Virus record (IMG/VR): IMGVR_UViG_3300048790_000047
Span: 1-58,793 of that record
DNA: 58,793 nt
Source: a virus
Direction: 5' to 3' (one strand)
This document shows positions 44,656 through 53,909 of this stretch, piece by piece; within the stretch, counting starts at the first letter, position 1, and each line of letters opens with the position of its first letter. The translations under genes were made by a program, and so were the position numbers. The notes beneath the pieces are model-generated. The model saw only the letters and a list, made by a program, of their open reading frames with translations. It made no database searches and was not told where the DNA came from.

Positions 44656-47600
44656 TTAAAGGGGGCTCGTATAGTAGTCATAGGCACGTTCAAGCGAGCC
44701 CCGCGGTTTCTTGAACCGGTTGATGGCCTCCTGATTGGCCTTCTTCTGGGCCTCAATCTGGAACTTACTAGACGCAGGGCTCGGGTTCTTGATAGCCAGG
44801 GCCTCGTCGCGGATGCCACTGGCCAAACCCAGCCCCTTGGCGCCGGCGTTCTCGCCAGTGTTGAACGGGCTCACCAGCCCGCGGACTGCGTGCTCACCTG
44901 CCTGAACACCCACCCGCCCCGCTGCTGTAACGCTACCGTGCATCGCGGCGGATACGTCGCCGGGCGACATAATTGTTCGGCCGGCAAAGTCTCGATTGTC
45001 GTATAGCTCTTTGGCCGCCGACAGCAACGGCGAGACGCTCGCGATATTGCGAAATGCCTGTGTCGGGTCGGCGCGACCTTCGCGCGTGTCAGCCAGTGTA
45101 GACGTGACAGCCCACGGGCCGCTGCGCGCTATTGAGGCGAAGTTGTTGCCTGTGATGTATTTCGCCGCCTTATCGAGTTGCGGGTACACAAAGTACGCGA
45201 TGGCACCCAGAAGGATCATGCGCGCTGCTGCGTCGACGCGCTGGCTCTTCGTGCCCGATCGTGCGTCTTTAATCGTGTTAGCCATCGCGTTGATGACGCC
45301 GTTATGATACCGGCTGAACGAGAACCCCAGTGGATCGGAATAGACTTTTGACAGCATACGGGAGCCGGCCAAGCGAGTTGGCATACGATATGTGGGAATG
45401 TCCTTGGCGATGTAGTTCGCTGCTGCCTTTGGCGTAAACCCGCGCGCCTTGGCTTCCAGGTACGCCTGGGTGTTCAGCATGTCGTTGACGGCCCACATGG
45501 TGTGCTTCGACACGTCGTAAATTTTTGCCGCGATCTCTCCAAGGCCGACCCCAAGGTGGTCCGCGATAAATTTGTACTGCCCGGCATTGCTCTGGATTTC
45601 ATGCCCCAGCTTGCGGGCGATGTTGTTCACAAAATCTTGCGTGGCCACGCCGCCATAGATATTGGCAGCGCCGACTTCGCGCATTTCTTTCTGGATCGGG
45701 CCTTGGTTGATCACATCGCGAATTGCCACAGGAGCAGTCTTCGCCAACTGCTTCCAGCCTTCTGGTGTCACCCACCCAGCGCCGCGATGGATAGTCCAGT
45801 GGGCGCCGACGTTGAGAATGTGTTTCACCGGCAACCAGAATAGAGTCTTCGTGACGTTCTGCGACAGCTTACGTGCGCTGTCCCAGCCGTTCTCGCTGAG
45901 GCCAGGCTTGTTGTAGTCGTCGAAGACCTCCTTCAACTCGGGGGCCATATACCACTGCGAGCCCGGCCGGTTAAAGGTGTCCATCTCGGTCTTCTCAAAG
46001 CCTTCATCCTCCGCCCGCTTTTTGTCGGTGGTCATGTACTTGTTCTCCACCGTCCCCGGCGTGTTCGCTTTAGCCTTCAGATCGTCGACGTACTTCAAAG
46101 AGTTGTACACCTCGGTCAACTCTTGGTTCGCCGCGACAGCGCTAAGGTGCGCGTCCTGCAAATACTTGACAGGCTTGCCATTGAGCATGGCGTGCTTCTC
46201 GATCTCGTCGGTGAGTGCCTCGGTCATCTTGTACGTGTCGTTGCCGATTTTCACCTGCTTACCGTCCTTATACTCAAAGCCCGGATCGGTCACTTGCTTG
46301 CCTACGCGGTTCTGCCATTGCGTAAACCCTTTAGAGTTAGGCGACATAATGGTACGCTGGCCGTCCTTCACACGCTCAAGCGCGTAAAACGCACGGTCTT
46401 TCAAGGTGCCACGCCGGCGCGTTGCGAGGTCCCGGTTTTGGGTCGGGTCCGCGGTTTGGTTCGCGCTCGCGTTCGGGTCTAGCTCAGACGCGCCGTTATC
46501 CAAGACACGACGTACGTGGTTCACCACGTCAGGGCCAACGAAGTTCTTGCCCGCCAACTTTTTAATGGCATCACGAATAACCGTGTTCTTGTCGAGGATT
46601 GGCTGCGTGTACTTGTCGTACGCAGCCTTGAGTTTCGCTGGCAAATGTTGCAGCGCGCCACCTTCTTGGGCCTTGTACGCCTGTTTGCGGTCGGCATCGG
46701 TATAGTTCGGGTCGGCACGCGCCTCGTCGGCTACCTTGCCATTATCGACCTTGTTCTGCTCGTTCTTCTTTGTGTTCTTGAACAGGTCATCATCGATCGA
46801 GCGCGAGTATTCTTCCGCGGGGGACGCTGCATTTTTAGCCCGGAACGAGCCGGGCTTCTCCATTTCCGCGATCTCTTCTTTCGAGGGCGTACGGATTTCG
46901 TTAATTTTATCATTCGCGCGTTTAGCGGCGTCTTTCACCTTCTGTAGGTCGAGCGCGCCGCTCTCGTCACTGGCGAATTTCTTGGCAGGGCTCTCGCTCT
47001 TCTCAGCTTGCGCTGCTTCTTTGAGCGCCTTCAAGCGCGCGGTCTTTTCGGCCTGCAAGCGCAACCGCTCGGCTTCGATGTTCTTGAAGTTGCCAGTGAT
47101 CGACGCCGGGTCCACATACGTGTCCGGCTTCGTCAGGTCTAGCGTCTTGCCGGTGGGCTCTTTGATCTGGGATGCGTCCGTAATCGGTTCGGGCGTGGTC
47201 GTGGCTTCCGCGTCCTCGTGCGGCGTCTCTCCAGGAAAGTCTTGAGCGCGCGTTGCTTCGGCTTGCTCAACCGTAGGCGCGCGTCGGAGTTCGCTGTCGG
47301 CTTTGATCCGTCGGGTCTGGTTGACATTCTCCACGTCCTCTGCTTTGCCGGACCGTAGCTGCAACTCGTCTGCCGTGAACTTGGCGATATCATTGGTGGT
47401 CATACGGCCACCGACGAGCTTCTTCGCCGCCTTCAACCAAGCGTACGCAGCGTCTTTCTTTGCGGGCTGGTAGCCGCCGTCTTTCAGCTTACCCAATGGG
47501 TCCTTGCCACCGTTGGCTTCCTTGGCATGGTCAAGCGCGCCCTGGAGGCGGTCACGCAGCGCAGCCACATACTCAGACGACGGCGGACCCGGCGGCAAGT

Positions 47601-49314
47601 TTGAGGCCGGCGGCGGGAACTTCTCGAACGCAGACTTCACAGCCGTGTACGCGCCCTGCTTACGGGCAATGTCGGCTTTGCTGCGGCCAGTGACGTTGAG
47701 ACCGTCCACAACCGGCGCCTTCGACGGCACGCGAACCGTTGTACGTTCTGACTGGCCCGTGCGGCCAGTCTTCGCCGCAAGATACTGCGCTGCGAGCACC
47801 GCCTGTTTCGCAGGGGGAGCCTTCTCGAGGGCGTCAGCAACTTCGTTGGCGCCGATCTCGCGCATATGCGATATGGCTTCGGTAACAACTTTTGGCTGGG
47901 GACCCGTACCGGTCCGTTCGCCGCCCATATCGAGCGCCATAGTACCATTTGCCCGCTGCACCATCTGCGGTTGGCGCGCGTCTGCCATCGCCTGTAGGCG
48001 ATCATGATCGAGACCACGCTCGGCCAAGTGACCGGGCAGTTCTTCGTCAGATATATCATGCCCTGCGGCTTCGTCGTGCGGTCCAGCCTCGTAGGCATCG
48101 GGCTGCGCGTTAGCAGGGAGCGTGTCGTCCTCGCCAATAGCGGCATCGCCATAGTCGGCTTCGCTCTTGGGCTCGTGGTACGCGTCAGGATCGAGCGTGA
48201 TACCCTTATTCTCTTTGGGTGCGATCCCAGTGTCGAGAGGGAGGGACTCACCTGAGAGGGCGAGTTTCTCCGCCGGCGCCACGCCGTTCTCGATAGGCGT
48301 GATCGCGCCGTTCGGCTCGCCGCCACTCATGTCGATACCCTTAGGGTATTCACGCTCCGAGCGCTGCGGTGCGCTTTGCTCATTGCCCACCGTGTCCGGC
48401 GGGTACTCAGCGTTGACCGGCGGGTTATCCGCCGCGATACCTGGGGCAGTCGTCGTCACGTCGTCCTGGTCAACCGCGGCCGCGTCAGCTTCTTTATTAG
48501 GTGCATCTTGGTCAGGGCGACCGGGTGTGTTCGGGCCAGCGTGACCCGGCATAAGGCGCGCAGTCCCCGAGCGAGGTTCGTTGAACACGGCGCCAAGGAC
48601 GCCAGACACCGCGGCCTGTTTCCAGTCGATTGGCTGGTCGCTGCCCTTAGTGAGTTCTTGCTGCCCAACGTCAAAGCCCGCCATGCCGCCGCCAGTGAGC
48701 AAGCGTGATGCGAGGCTCCCTGCCAATTTGCCAGACTTGAACGCAGCAACGCTTTCGATACCCTGTGCAACGAGTGCAGCGTTCGGGTTGGCAGCGTCGT
48801 TCGCCTGGTTCTGAGCAGTGTCGTCCAGTCCGAGGGCGCGCTTGATAAGGTCCTGTGCTTTGCCAGCGATCCAGCCAGCACCTGCGCCAGCAACACCAGC
48901 ACCGATGAACCCGCCAACAGGTATCGAAAGACCGCCGGTGAACGGCGCCAATGGGGCACCGGCGGCGGCGCCGGCTGCAAAACCGGGACCCATCGCAGGG
49001 AGAGACGCTGCAAAAGGAAGCGCTTCGTCGGCAACGTGGCGCACGACGCTCCCGATCGGGCCTTCAGCTTGGGGTTTATCTTCAGCGGGAGCATACCCCG
49101 CGGCCTTGGCTTCCTCTGGCGTCATTACGCCGGGATCGACCTCGTGCGCAGGGGCGTACCCTGCCGCGCGTGCCTCTTCATCGGTCATTACATCGGAAGC
49201 AGCAGGGGCGTCAGATTGGGGCGCAGACGCAGGGCTACTAGCCTCGTCAGCAGGGGCGTACCCTGCCGCGCGTGCCTCTGCGTCGGTCATAACGTCGTCG
49301 TCAGTGTCGGCCAC
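44656..49314 (-). CDS. Very large internal virion (ejection) protein
   Basis: 1552 residues, the longest gene. Three copies of a 15-residue unit 'VMTxEEAxAAGYAPA' lie in the first 80 residues. Then come Gly/Ala hydrophobic stretches at about 95-150 ('AGAPLAPFTGGLSIPVGGFIGAGVAGAGAG'), long disordered and coiled-coil parts, and a C-terminal third with helices ('DMLNTQAYLEAKARGFTPKAAANYIAKDI', 'AAARMILLGAIAYFVYP'). Length, position among tail genes and the membrane-active segments fit podovirus ejection proteins such as T7 gp16. No lytic transglycosylase motif was seen. Confidence 0.8.
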   Translation of the reverse strand: MADTDDDVMTDAEARAAGYAPADEASSPASAPQSDAPAASDVMTDEEARAAGYAPAHEVDPGVMTPEEAKAAGYAPAEDKPQAEGPIGSVVRHVADEALPFAASLPAMGPGFAAGAAAGAPLAPFTGGLSIPVGGFIGAGVAGAGAGWIAGKAQDLIKRALGLDDTAQNQANDAANPNAALVAQGIESVAAFKSGKLAGSLASRLLTGGGMAGFDVGQQELTKGSDQPIDWKQAAVSGVLGAVFNEPRSGTARLMPGHAGPNTPGRPDQDAPNKEADAAAVDQDDVTTTAPGIAADNPPVNAEYPPDTVGNEQSAPQRSEREYPKGIDMSGGEPNGAITPIENGVAPAEKLALSGESLPLDTGIAPKENKGITLDPDAYHEPKSEADYGDAAIGEDDTLPANAQPDAYEAGPHDEAAGHDISDEELPGHLAERGLDHDRLQAMADARQPQMVQRANGTMALDMGGERTGTGPQPKVVTEAISHMREIGANEVADALEKAPPAKQAVLAAQYLAAKTGRTGQSERTTVRVPSKAPVVDGLNVTGRSKADIARKQGAYTAVKSAFEKFPPPASNLPPGPPSSEYVAALRDRLQGALDHAKEANGGKDPLGKLKDGGYQPAKKDAAYAWLKAAKKLVGGRMTTNDIAKFTADELQLRSGKAEDVENVNQTRRIKADSELRRAPTVEQAEATRAQDFPGETPHEDAEATTTPEPITDASQIKEPTGKTLDLTKPDTYVDPASITGNFKNIEAERLRLQAEKTARLKALKEAAQAEKSESPAKKFASDESGALDLQKVKDAAKRANDKINEIRTPSKEEIAEMEKPGSFRAKNAASPAEEYSRSIDDDLFKNTKKNEQNKVDNGKVADEARADPNYTDADRKQAYKAQEGGALQHLPAKLKAAYDKYTQPILDKNTVIRDAIKKLAGKNFVGPDVVNHVRRVLDNGASELDPNASANQTADPTQNRDLATRRRGTLKDRAFYALERVKDGQRTIMSPNSKGFTQWQNRVGKQVTDPGFEYKDGKQVKIGNDTYKMTEALTDEIEKHAMLNGKPVKYLQDAHLSAVAANQELTEVYNSLKYVDDLKAKANTPGTVENKYMTTDKKRAEDEGFEKTEMDTFNRPGSQWYMAPELKEVFDDYNKPGLSENGWDSARKLSQNVTKTLFWLPVKHILNVGAHWTIHRGAGWVTPEGWKQLAKTAPVAIRDVINQGPIQKEMREVGAANIYGGVATQDFVNNIARKLGHEIQSNAGQYKFIADHLGVGLGEIAAKIYDVSKHTMWAVNDMLNTQAYLEAKARGFTPKAAANYIAKDIPTYRMPTRLAGSRMLSKVYSDPLGFSFSRYHNGVINAMANTIKDARSGTKSQRVDAAARMILLGAIAYFVYPQLDKAAKYITGNNFASIARSGPWAVTSTLADTREGRADPTQAFRNIASVSPLLSAAKELYDNRDFAGRTIMSPGDVSAAMHGSVTAAGRVGVQAGEHAVRGLVSPFNTGENAGAKGLGLASGIRDEALAIKNPSPASSKFQIEAQKKANQEAINRFKKPRGSLERAYDYYTSPL
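49060..49300. repeat. Three VMTxEEAxAAGYAPA units in the ejection protein
   Basis: The DNA encoding the motif recurs three times near the start of the 1552-residue gene, with shared GCGTACCCTGCCGCGCGTGC on the plus strand at about 49153 and 49256 and a diverged copy near 49094. Confidence 0.75.
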
Positions 49315-49325
49315 GACTTATCGCC

Positions 49326-51107
49326 TTACTGCGCTACTTTCACGTATCCCGGCGGGGGGCGCTTACCCCCAGCGGAAGGTTGAGTCTGTCCTGGTGCAGG
49401 CGCCTGCGGGGCCTGGACCTGAGGAGCTTGATCCTGCGGAGCTTGCGGTTGCTGTCCATTTTGAGGCACAGCGGCGTACATAGCGTTCAGCACCTTGGTT
49501 GCCTGCGGTGTCAACTGACCACCGGTAAGGGGCATATTGGTAATTTCCCGGTCCAACGCACCGGCAGCGGCCTGGAACTGTTTACCCATGAGGCCCATCT
49601 TGGCGGCCTGGATCACGCCGTCTCGACGAAGGCTCTCCGCGTCGACAAGCCCCTTGGCACGGTTAGCCGACGATGCTTCACGCGAGCTTGCGTTCATCGC
49701 TGCGACGTTCTCCGCGGTATTACCGCGAATACTCCACGCCTTCGCGGCGTTCTCGCCCTGGGTTTTGGCGACTGTCACCTTGTTACCTTGGTCCGCGCGC
49801 TCTTTCATCGTGTCCTGTATCCACTTGTTGCGCTGTGGCTGCGCATCGGTGCCGGGGAACATTTCGTTGCCCTGGGCAACCAAGTCAGCCGGCAAAGTAG
49901 ACTTAGGCACGACGGAGTGGCTACCGCGCTTTGCCATCGCTGCATCGTCGTTGATATCGTTCTGATCGTCAGCCGCGCTCACGCGCGAACTCCCAGCGGA
50001 GTCAGGCGCTTGATCAGTATAACCTGGCGCACGGCCCGCGCCGAACTTGGCGTCGGCTGGTTGAATTTGGTCCAGCCCCTTGGTGAGGGACGCGATTACA
50101 GCCGGGCCGCTCTTTTCGTACACGTTGTCATACTGGCCATCAGGCCCGTTGACGAATTTATTGTACGCCTGCACAGGCATCTGAACCTGTTTTGTTTGGG
50201 CGCCGGGCGTGGTTACCGCCGCGGTAACGGACTTGCCGTCAACGCCGGGCTGGAACACGATGCTCGTGCCATCGAGCATGTTCGAGTACGCCTTGGTCGC
50301 GTACTGCGTCGACGCTGCGAGGTTCGGTGGTTTCCCATTGGCCCCGTTGAGCGCTGCGCCGGCGACCGCCTTCCATGCGTCATATTTTTGGCGATAGTGC
50401 TGCACGATGCCCCATGCTTTCGACGGGTCGCCCTGGCCATCCTCGCCGCCGGCCGCCGCCTGCACGGTCAGGAGTTTGCGCGTACCCTCGTCCATCTGCC
50501 CCTGCGGGTCGACTTGCTGCTCGATCTGCTGCACGGCCTGCGGGGGAGCCGCATCGGCGCCCTGGAGGTAGCGCATGATCTTGGCGCCCGCGCCCTGGAC
50601 CGCTCCCACGGCCGCTTGCACCGGCGGGTTATCAGTTGTGAGCGCGCCAGCGACTTTGCCCGGCGCGGCAGCGATATCGTTAATCGCGCCCTGGCTGATC
50701 GCTCCACGTCCTTGCGGCGTATCACCGGTAAAGATCGAGTTGTCAGGCGAGTTGGCCTGGTATGCGTCCGCTGCGGGTTCGCTATCAGGCGCGCCGCTTG
50801 CACCGGGCGCAAACTGCGCAGCAGGGCCAGCTTGATATGCGGCAGCAGCAGGGTCTTCGTCGACCGCGCCGCCTTCGTCAAAAGATATAGCGCCCTGTTG
50901 CGCGGGAGCTTGCGCGCTGTCATCCGAAGAGCCAGCACCGCCCAAGCCATTCAGCTTGCGGCCGTAGTCCATCGCCGCGTCGACGATATCGAGCGCGCCG
51001 TTGATATCAGGCTGACCCTGACCTTGCGAAGGATCAGCGCCAATGTTGATGGCTCCGCCGGCTGCGTAACCCATAGGCTGAGTACCTGGCATAGTTGAGA
51101 GAGACAT
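49326..51107 (-). CDS. Internal virion protein
   Basis: 593 residues, ATG at 51105-51107. Gly/Ala/Gln/Pro-rich, with disordered N- and C-terminal ends and a helical middle ('IVQHYRQKYDAWKAVAGAALNGANGK', 'ATKAYSNMLDGTSIVF'). It lies between two other long low-complexity virion proteins, the standard place for podovirus ejection proteins (T7 gp14-gp16 style). A palindrome (50213) encodes 'VTAAV' within it. Function by position. Confidence 0.75.
   Translation of the reverse strand: MSLSTMPGTQPMGYAAGGAINIGADPSQGQGQPDINGALDIVDAAMDYGRKLNGLGGAGSSDDSAQAPAQQGAISFDEGGAVDEDPAAAAYQAGPAAQFAPGASGAPDSEPAADAYQANSPDNSIFTGDTPQGRGAISQGAINDIAAAPGKVAGALTTDNPPVQAAVGAVQGAGAKIMRYLQGADAAPPQAVQQIEQQVDPQGQMDEGTRKLLTVQAAAGGEDGQGDPSKAWGIVQHYRQKYDAWKAVAGAALNGANGKPPNLAASTQYATKAYSNMLDGTSIVFQPGVDGKSVTAAVTTPGAQTKQVQMPVQAYNKFVNGPDGQYDNVYEKSGPAVIASLTKGLDQIQPADAKFGAGRAPGYTDQAPDSAGSSRVSAADDQNDINDDAAMAKRGSHSVVPKSTLPADLVAQGNEMFPGTDAQPQRNKWIQDTMKERADQGNKVTVAKTQGENAAKAWSIRGNTAENVAAMNASSREASSANRAKGLVDAESLRRDGVIQAAKMGLMGKQFQAAAGALDREITNMPLTGGQLTPQATKVLNAMYAAVPQNGQQPQAPQDQAPQVQAPQAPAPGQTQPSAGGKRPPPGYVKVAQ
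50213..50227. repeat. TTACCGYSRCGGTAA palindrome, exact
   Basis: TTACCGCCGCGGTAA inside the 593-residue gene; encodes Val-Thr-Ala-Ala-Val on the minus strand. Confidence 0.92.
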
Positions 51108-51110
51108 TTG

Positions 51111-52829
51111 TTACCCCATCGCCTGACGTTGCGGGCGCTGCATCGGTTGAGTTGGGCGCATGGCGGGACGCGGCGCCGGGCGCGATGCGAACGTAGTCGG
51201 TTGACCAGCGTTCTGTCCCGGCGTTGCAGGCTTACCCTTTGCCGGGGCAGTGACCCGCGCCTTGCGCGACTGCGCAATGAGCTTCTGGAAGAACTCCTGG
51301 CCCTTCCACATGGCAACGTCGCGCGGGATGATGAACTCGCCCGCGTTCACGTTCGCTTTGATATCGTCGGTTTGCGCACCCTGGCTGGGACTGGCCGAGA
51401 ATGGTATGCCGCCGCCGGTTGTCGGAGCAGCCGACGGACCTCCCATAGGGATCGCGCCACCAGCAGCATAATCACTGTCAGAACCATCGCCGCCCGAAGT
51501 CGGGTCATAGCTCGATCCACCAGTCGTGTCATCGCCGTAATTGCTCGTGTCCGGCGCGGAATACGTCGATCCGCTCGTGTCGGGGGGCGTGTATGTGCCA
51601 CCCCCACCTGCGCCGGCATAGGGGTCACCGAACCCGCCGACCCCGCCCACTGAATTATCCGCCCACGGGGCGCCCGATTGTCCTGCTGAATTGGAGCCGC
51701 CAAACTGGAACGGATCGTAACCCGGCGTCGGGTTGTTTGCGTCAAAGCCATTGTCTACTCCACCATAGTTGTATGCGTTCGCGGGGTTACCGGACGAACC
51801 AGAGTCAGACGGGTTAGAAAACGTAGAAGCGCCGGCCGGCGCCCCATAGTTCTCCCACCCTGTGTTCACGTTATCAAACGGGCTCATAGGGTCGATCGCC
51901 CCCGGCGTGTTCTGCGGCCCATCAGGCGTGTTCTGCGGCCCATCAGGCGGGTGATTACCCCCCTGGGGCATCGGGCTTTTGTTGTTTATCAAATAGTCAT
52001 ACCCAGGGATGCCCGGGTTCGTGGGGTCGTTCCCGCTGCCCTGCTGGCTGCTGCGCTGACCCTGACCCTGGTTCGGGTTGCCCTGGCTCTGCGAACGCTG
52101 GCTGCTTCCGCTCGCGGTCCCAAGAGGAGGATACTTGAGCGAAGACGCCGTTTGCAGGAACTGATTGGGCGAAGTTGTTAGAGCAACGCCCGTATTGGCG
52201 TTCCCCAGCGCGGCGCCCTCGGCACCGGCCACGCCTTGAAGCTCGCTGTTCAGCGCGTTGACGGCCTGCCCCGGATACTGTTGGCCCACCTGGATCGCCT
52301 GTTCGCGAAGCTGGCGGCCGACGTTTTCGGTGTTCTCCTCAGCCTGGTTACCGGCGCCGGCTTCCGTCGCGGCGGCCTGGGACCGTTGGGCTTCTTCGAG
52401 GTCGGCATACCGGCCCGAGGACGGGTCGACGCCGAACGAGCGAAGGTTATCCTCAGCGCTAAGGCGGTTGCCGTTGGCGGCCTGCGCGGCATCGCTCTCC
52501 GCGGCGCCCATGTTCTGCGCGATGCGCGGGCTGCTGTTATAGCTGTCCGCGTCCGCAACAAGCTGGTTCTCTTCCGGCTGGAAGATGTTCTCATAGCGGT
52601 CGATGTTATTGATCGCCAAACCACCAGCGGCATCGGCCGCGGTGAGGTACTGGGCGATATTTTGGTCGGTGATGGCTGAGGTAGTGGCGTACGTCTGCTG
52701 CGCCCACGACGCCTGCTGTTGGGCAAGCTGGTTCGCATACTGTGCAATTTGGGTTAGAAGGCCAGCTTGGGAGTAGTCCGGAATAAATGAACTAGAGCCG
52801 GATGCCCCGCTGCTGCTACTTTCAGACAT
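51111..52829 (-). CDS. Internal virion protein
   Basis: 572 residues. The N-terminal half has long Gln/Ala helices ('LLTQIAQYANQLAQQQASWAQQTYATT', 'DAAQAANGNRLSAEDNLRSFG'), typical of T7 gp14-like ejection proteins. The C-terminal half is a Gly/Ser/Pro/Asn disordered tract with repeats of 'PPDGPQNTPDGPQNTPG'. It lies between the tail protein and the 593-residue gene. The ejection role is by analogy. Confidence 0.75.
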   Translation of the reverse strand: MSESSSSGASGSSSFIPDYSQAGLLTQIAQYANQLAQQQASWAQQTYATTSAITDQNIAQYLTAADAAGGLAINNIDRYENIFQPEENQLVADADSYNSSPRIAQNMGAAESDAAQAANGNRLSAEDNLRSFGVDPSSGRYADLEEAQRSQAAATEAGAGNQAEENTENVGRQLREQAIQVGQQYPGQAVNALNSELQGVAGAEGAALGNANTGVALTTSPNQFLQTASSLKYPPLGTASGSSQRSQSQGNPNQGQGQRSSQQGSGNDPTNPGIPGYDYLINNKSPMPQGGNHPPDGPQNTPDGPQNTPGAIDPMSPFDNVNTGWENYGAPAGASTFSNPSDSGSSGNPANAYNYGGVDNGFDANNPTPGYDPFQFGGSNSAGQSGAPWADNSVGGVGGFGDPYAGAGGGGTYTPPDTSGSTYSAPDTSNYGDDTTGGSSYDPTSGGDGSDSDYAAGGAIPMGGPSAAPTTGGGIPFSASPSQGAQTDDIKANVNAGEFIIPRDVAMWKGQEFFQKLIAQSRKARVTAPAKGKPATPGQNAGQPTTFASRPAPRPAMRPTQPMQRPQRQAMG

Positions 52830-52883
52830 ATTACGGCCCCTGTACTGGTCCTAAACCATTACGCAAAAAGGGTAAACAGACGC

Positions 52884-53516
52884 TTAAAACGCCTTATTGT
52901 AGGTCATATACGCGACCGCCGGCAGGTGCTCTATGCTGAAGGTGAAGATGTTGAACACGTTAAGGGGGGACAGAAGATCGTGATTACCCTCGTATGGGCC
53001 AATAACGGTCTGAGTTATCAGCCCGGTAGCCGGATCAGGCACGTTCGTCGTCAATTCCGGGTAGGGCTGGGACGAGCTAGAATACGAGATAATCTGCTCC
53101 GTGGGGTTTGACCCCACCGGCGCATAGTACGAATAGCTGGGATCAGTGACTTTTCCACCGGCAGGAAGCGGCCCTGGAACGCCAGTGTCAAAGCCGTTCA
53201 GCGCAGTCATATACGGGCCGGCATACCCTTCGAGCACTATTCCGCCGTCAAATGTCGCTACGTATGTGATCGCGCTGATGCAATCAGAATACTTCACGCC
53301 GCTGAAGATGCTACCGAGATTGGGCGACCCAGACGAAACTAGGGTGCTATACTCGGCGGCGCTTATCGGAACCCAATATGCCGGAAATGCCCCTGGCCCA
53401 GGTAGATTGGCGCTCTTCACATAGATTTTGTTCTGGGCCGGCCCGGTCGGGTTTACGCCCGAGCGCCAGTGCACAGCCGTTATCTGTTCAAGAAAGTCTT
53501 CTGCGTAATCGACCAT
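52884..53516 (-). CDS. Putative virion/tail protein
   Basis: 210 residues. Beta-rich, Tyr/Ser/Gly-rich, no signal. 'PAYWVPISAAEYSTLVSSG' and 'GSNPTEQIISYSSSSQPYPEL' suggest a beta-sandwich head or tail protein. It precedes the internal virion genes and follows the 129-residue and 924-residue tail genes. Family unknown. Confidence 0.7.
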   Translation of the reverse strand: MVDYAEDFLEQITAVHWRSGVNPTGPAQNKIYVKSANLPGPGAFPAYWVPISAAEYSTLVSSGSPNLGSIFSGVKYSDCISAITYVATFDGGIVLEGYAGPYMTALNGFDTGVPGPLPAGGKVTDPSYSYYAPVGSNPTEQIISYSSSSQPYPELTTNVPDPATGLITQTVIGPYEGNHDLLSPLNVFNIFTFSIEHLPAVAYMTYNKAF

Positions 53517-53519
53517 AGG

Positions 53520-53909
53520 TTACTGTCCCGAGGGGTCCCCGGTTGCAGCACGGTTCCATATCCACTTTTCGCCGGTGATCGAGTCCCCCATCGTAAGCTG
53601 GTTGATGCGAAGCACGTCAATGTACTGCGTCTTGTCGCTTGGATTGTAAATCCTTACCGTCGCGGTAACGCGACTGCCGGGAAGCTCCACCCACCGGCCG
53701 ACGGTCTTTCCGCTGCCGCCAGCAACATTGACTCCGCCGCTTTTGGCAAGGAGCCCAGAAGTCAGGGACACGATGTTATTGAGCGCAGCGACGGACGCCA
53801 TCAGGCCAGCGATAGTCGGCGTTGGCGGGATCACTCCGGTCAGCTTGATGTTCGGCGCCGACGCAGCAGGCGTGAGCGGCTTCACGTAGCAAATTGGTGC
53901 GTTGGCCAT
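53520..53909 (-). CDS. Small tail protein
   Basis: 129 residues, ATG at 53907-53909, overlapping the upstream stop by one base. 'IMASVAALNNIVSLTSGLLAKSGGVNVAGG' is followed by a beta-rich C-terminus that contains 'RVTATVRIYNPSDKTQYIDVLRI'; the first part of that is encoded by the exact palindrome 53654-53668. Possibly a small tail-fibre or baseplate protein. Confidence 0.65.
   Translation of the reverse strand: MANAPICYVKPLTPAASAPNIKLTGVIPPTPTIAGLMASVAALNNIVSLTSGLLAKSGGVNVAGGSGKTVGRWVELPGSRVTATVRIYNPSDKTQYIDVLRINQLTMGDSITGEKWIWNRAATGDPSGQ
53654..53668. repeat. TTACCGYSRCGGTAA palindrome, exact
   Basis: TTACCGTCGCGGTAA inside the small tail gene; encodes VTATV on the minus strand. Confidence 0.92.

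Noticed and set aside
44641-44665. CCCCCT/AGGGGG hairpin at the end of the 1552-residue gene as a terminator
   Set aside because: The T-run lies in the loop, not after the stem, so it is not a canonical terminator; it may just be chance pairing.
49380-51098. Very long open frame (572 codons) antisense to the 593-residue internal virion protein
   Set aside because: It is the complementary shadow of a GC-biased gene; its composition is Arg/Leu/His-rich and has no recognisable domain or ribosome site.
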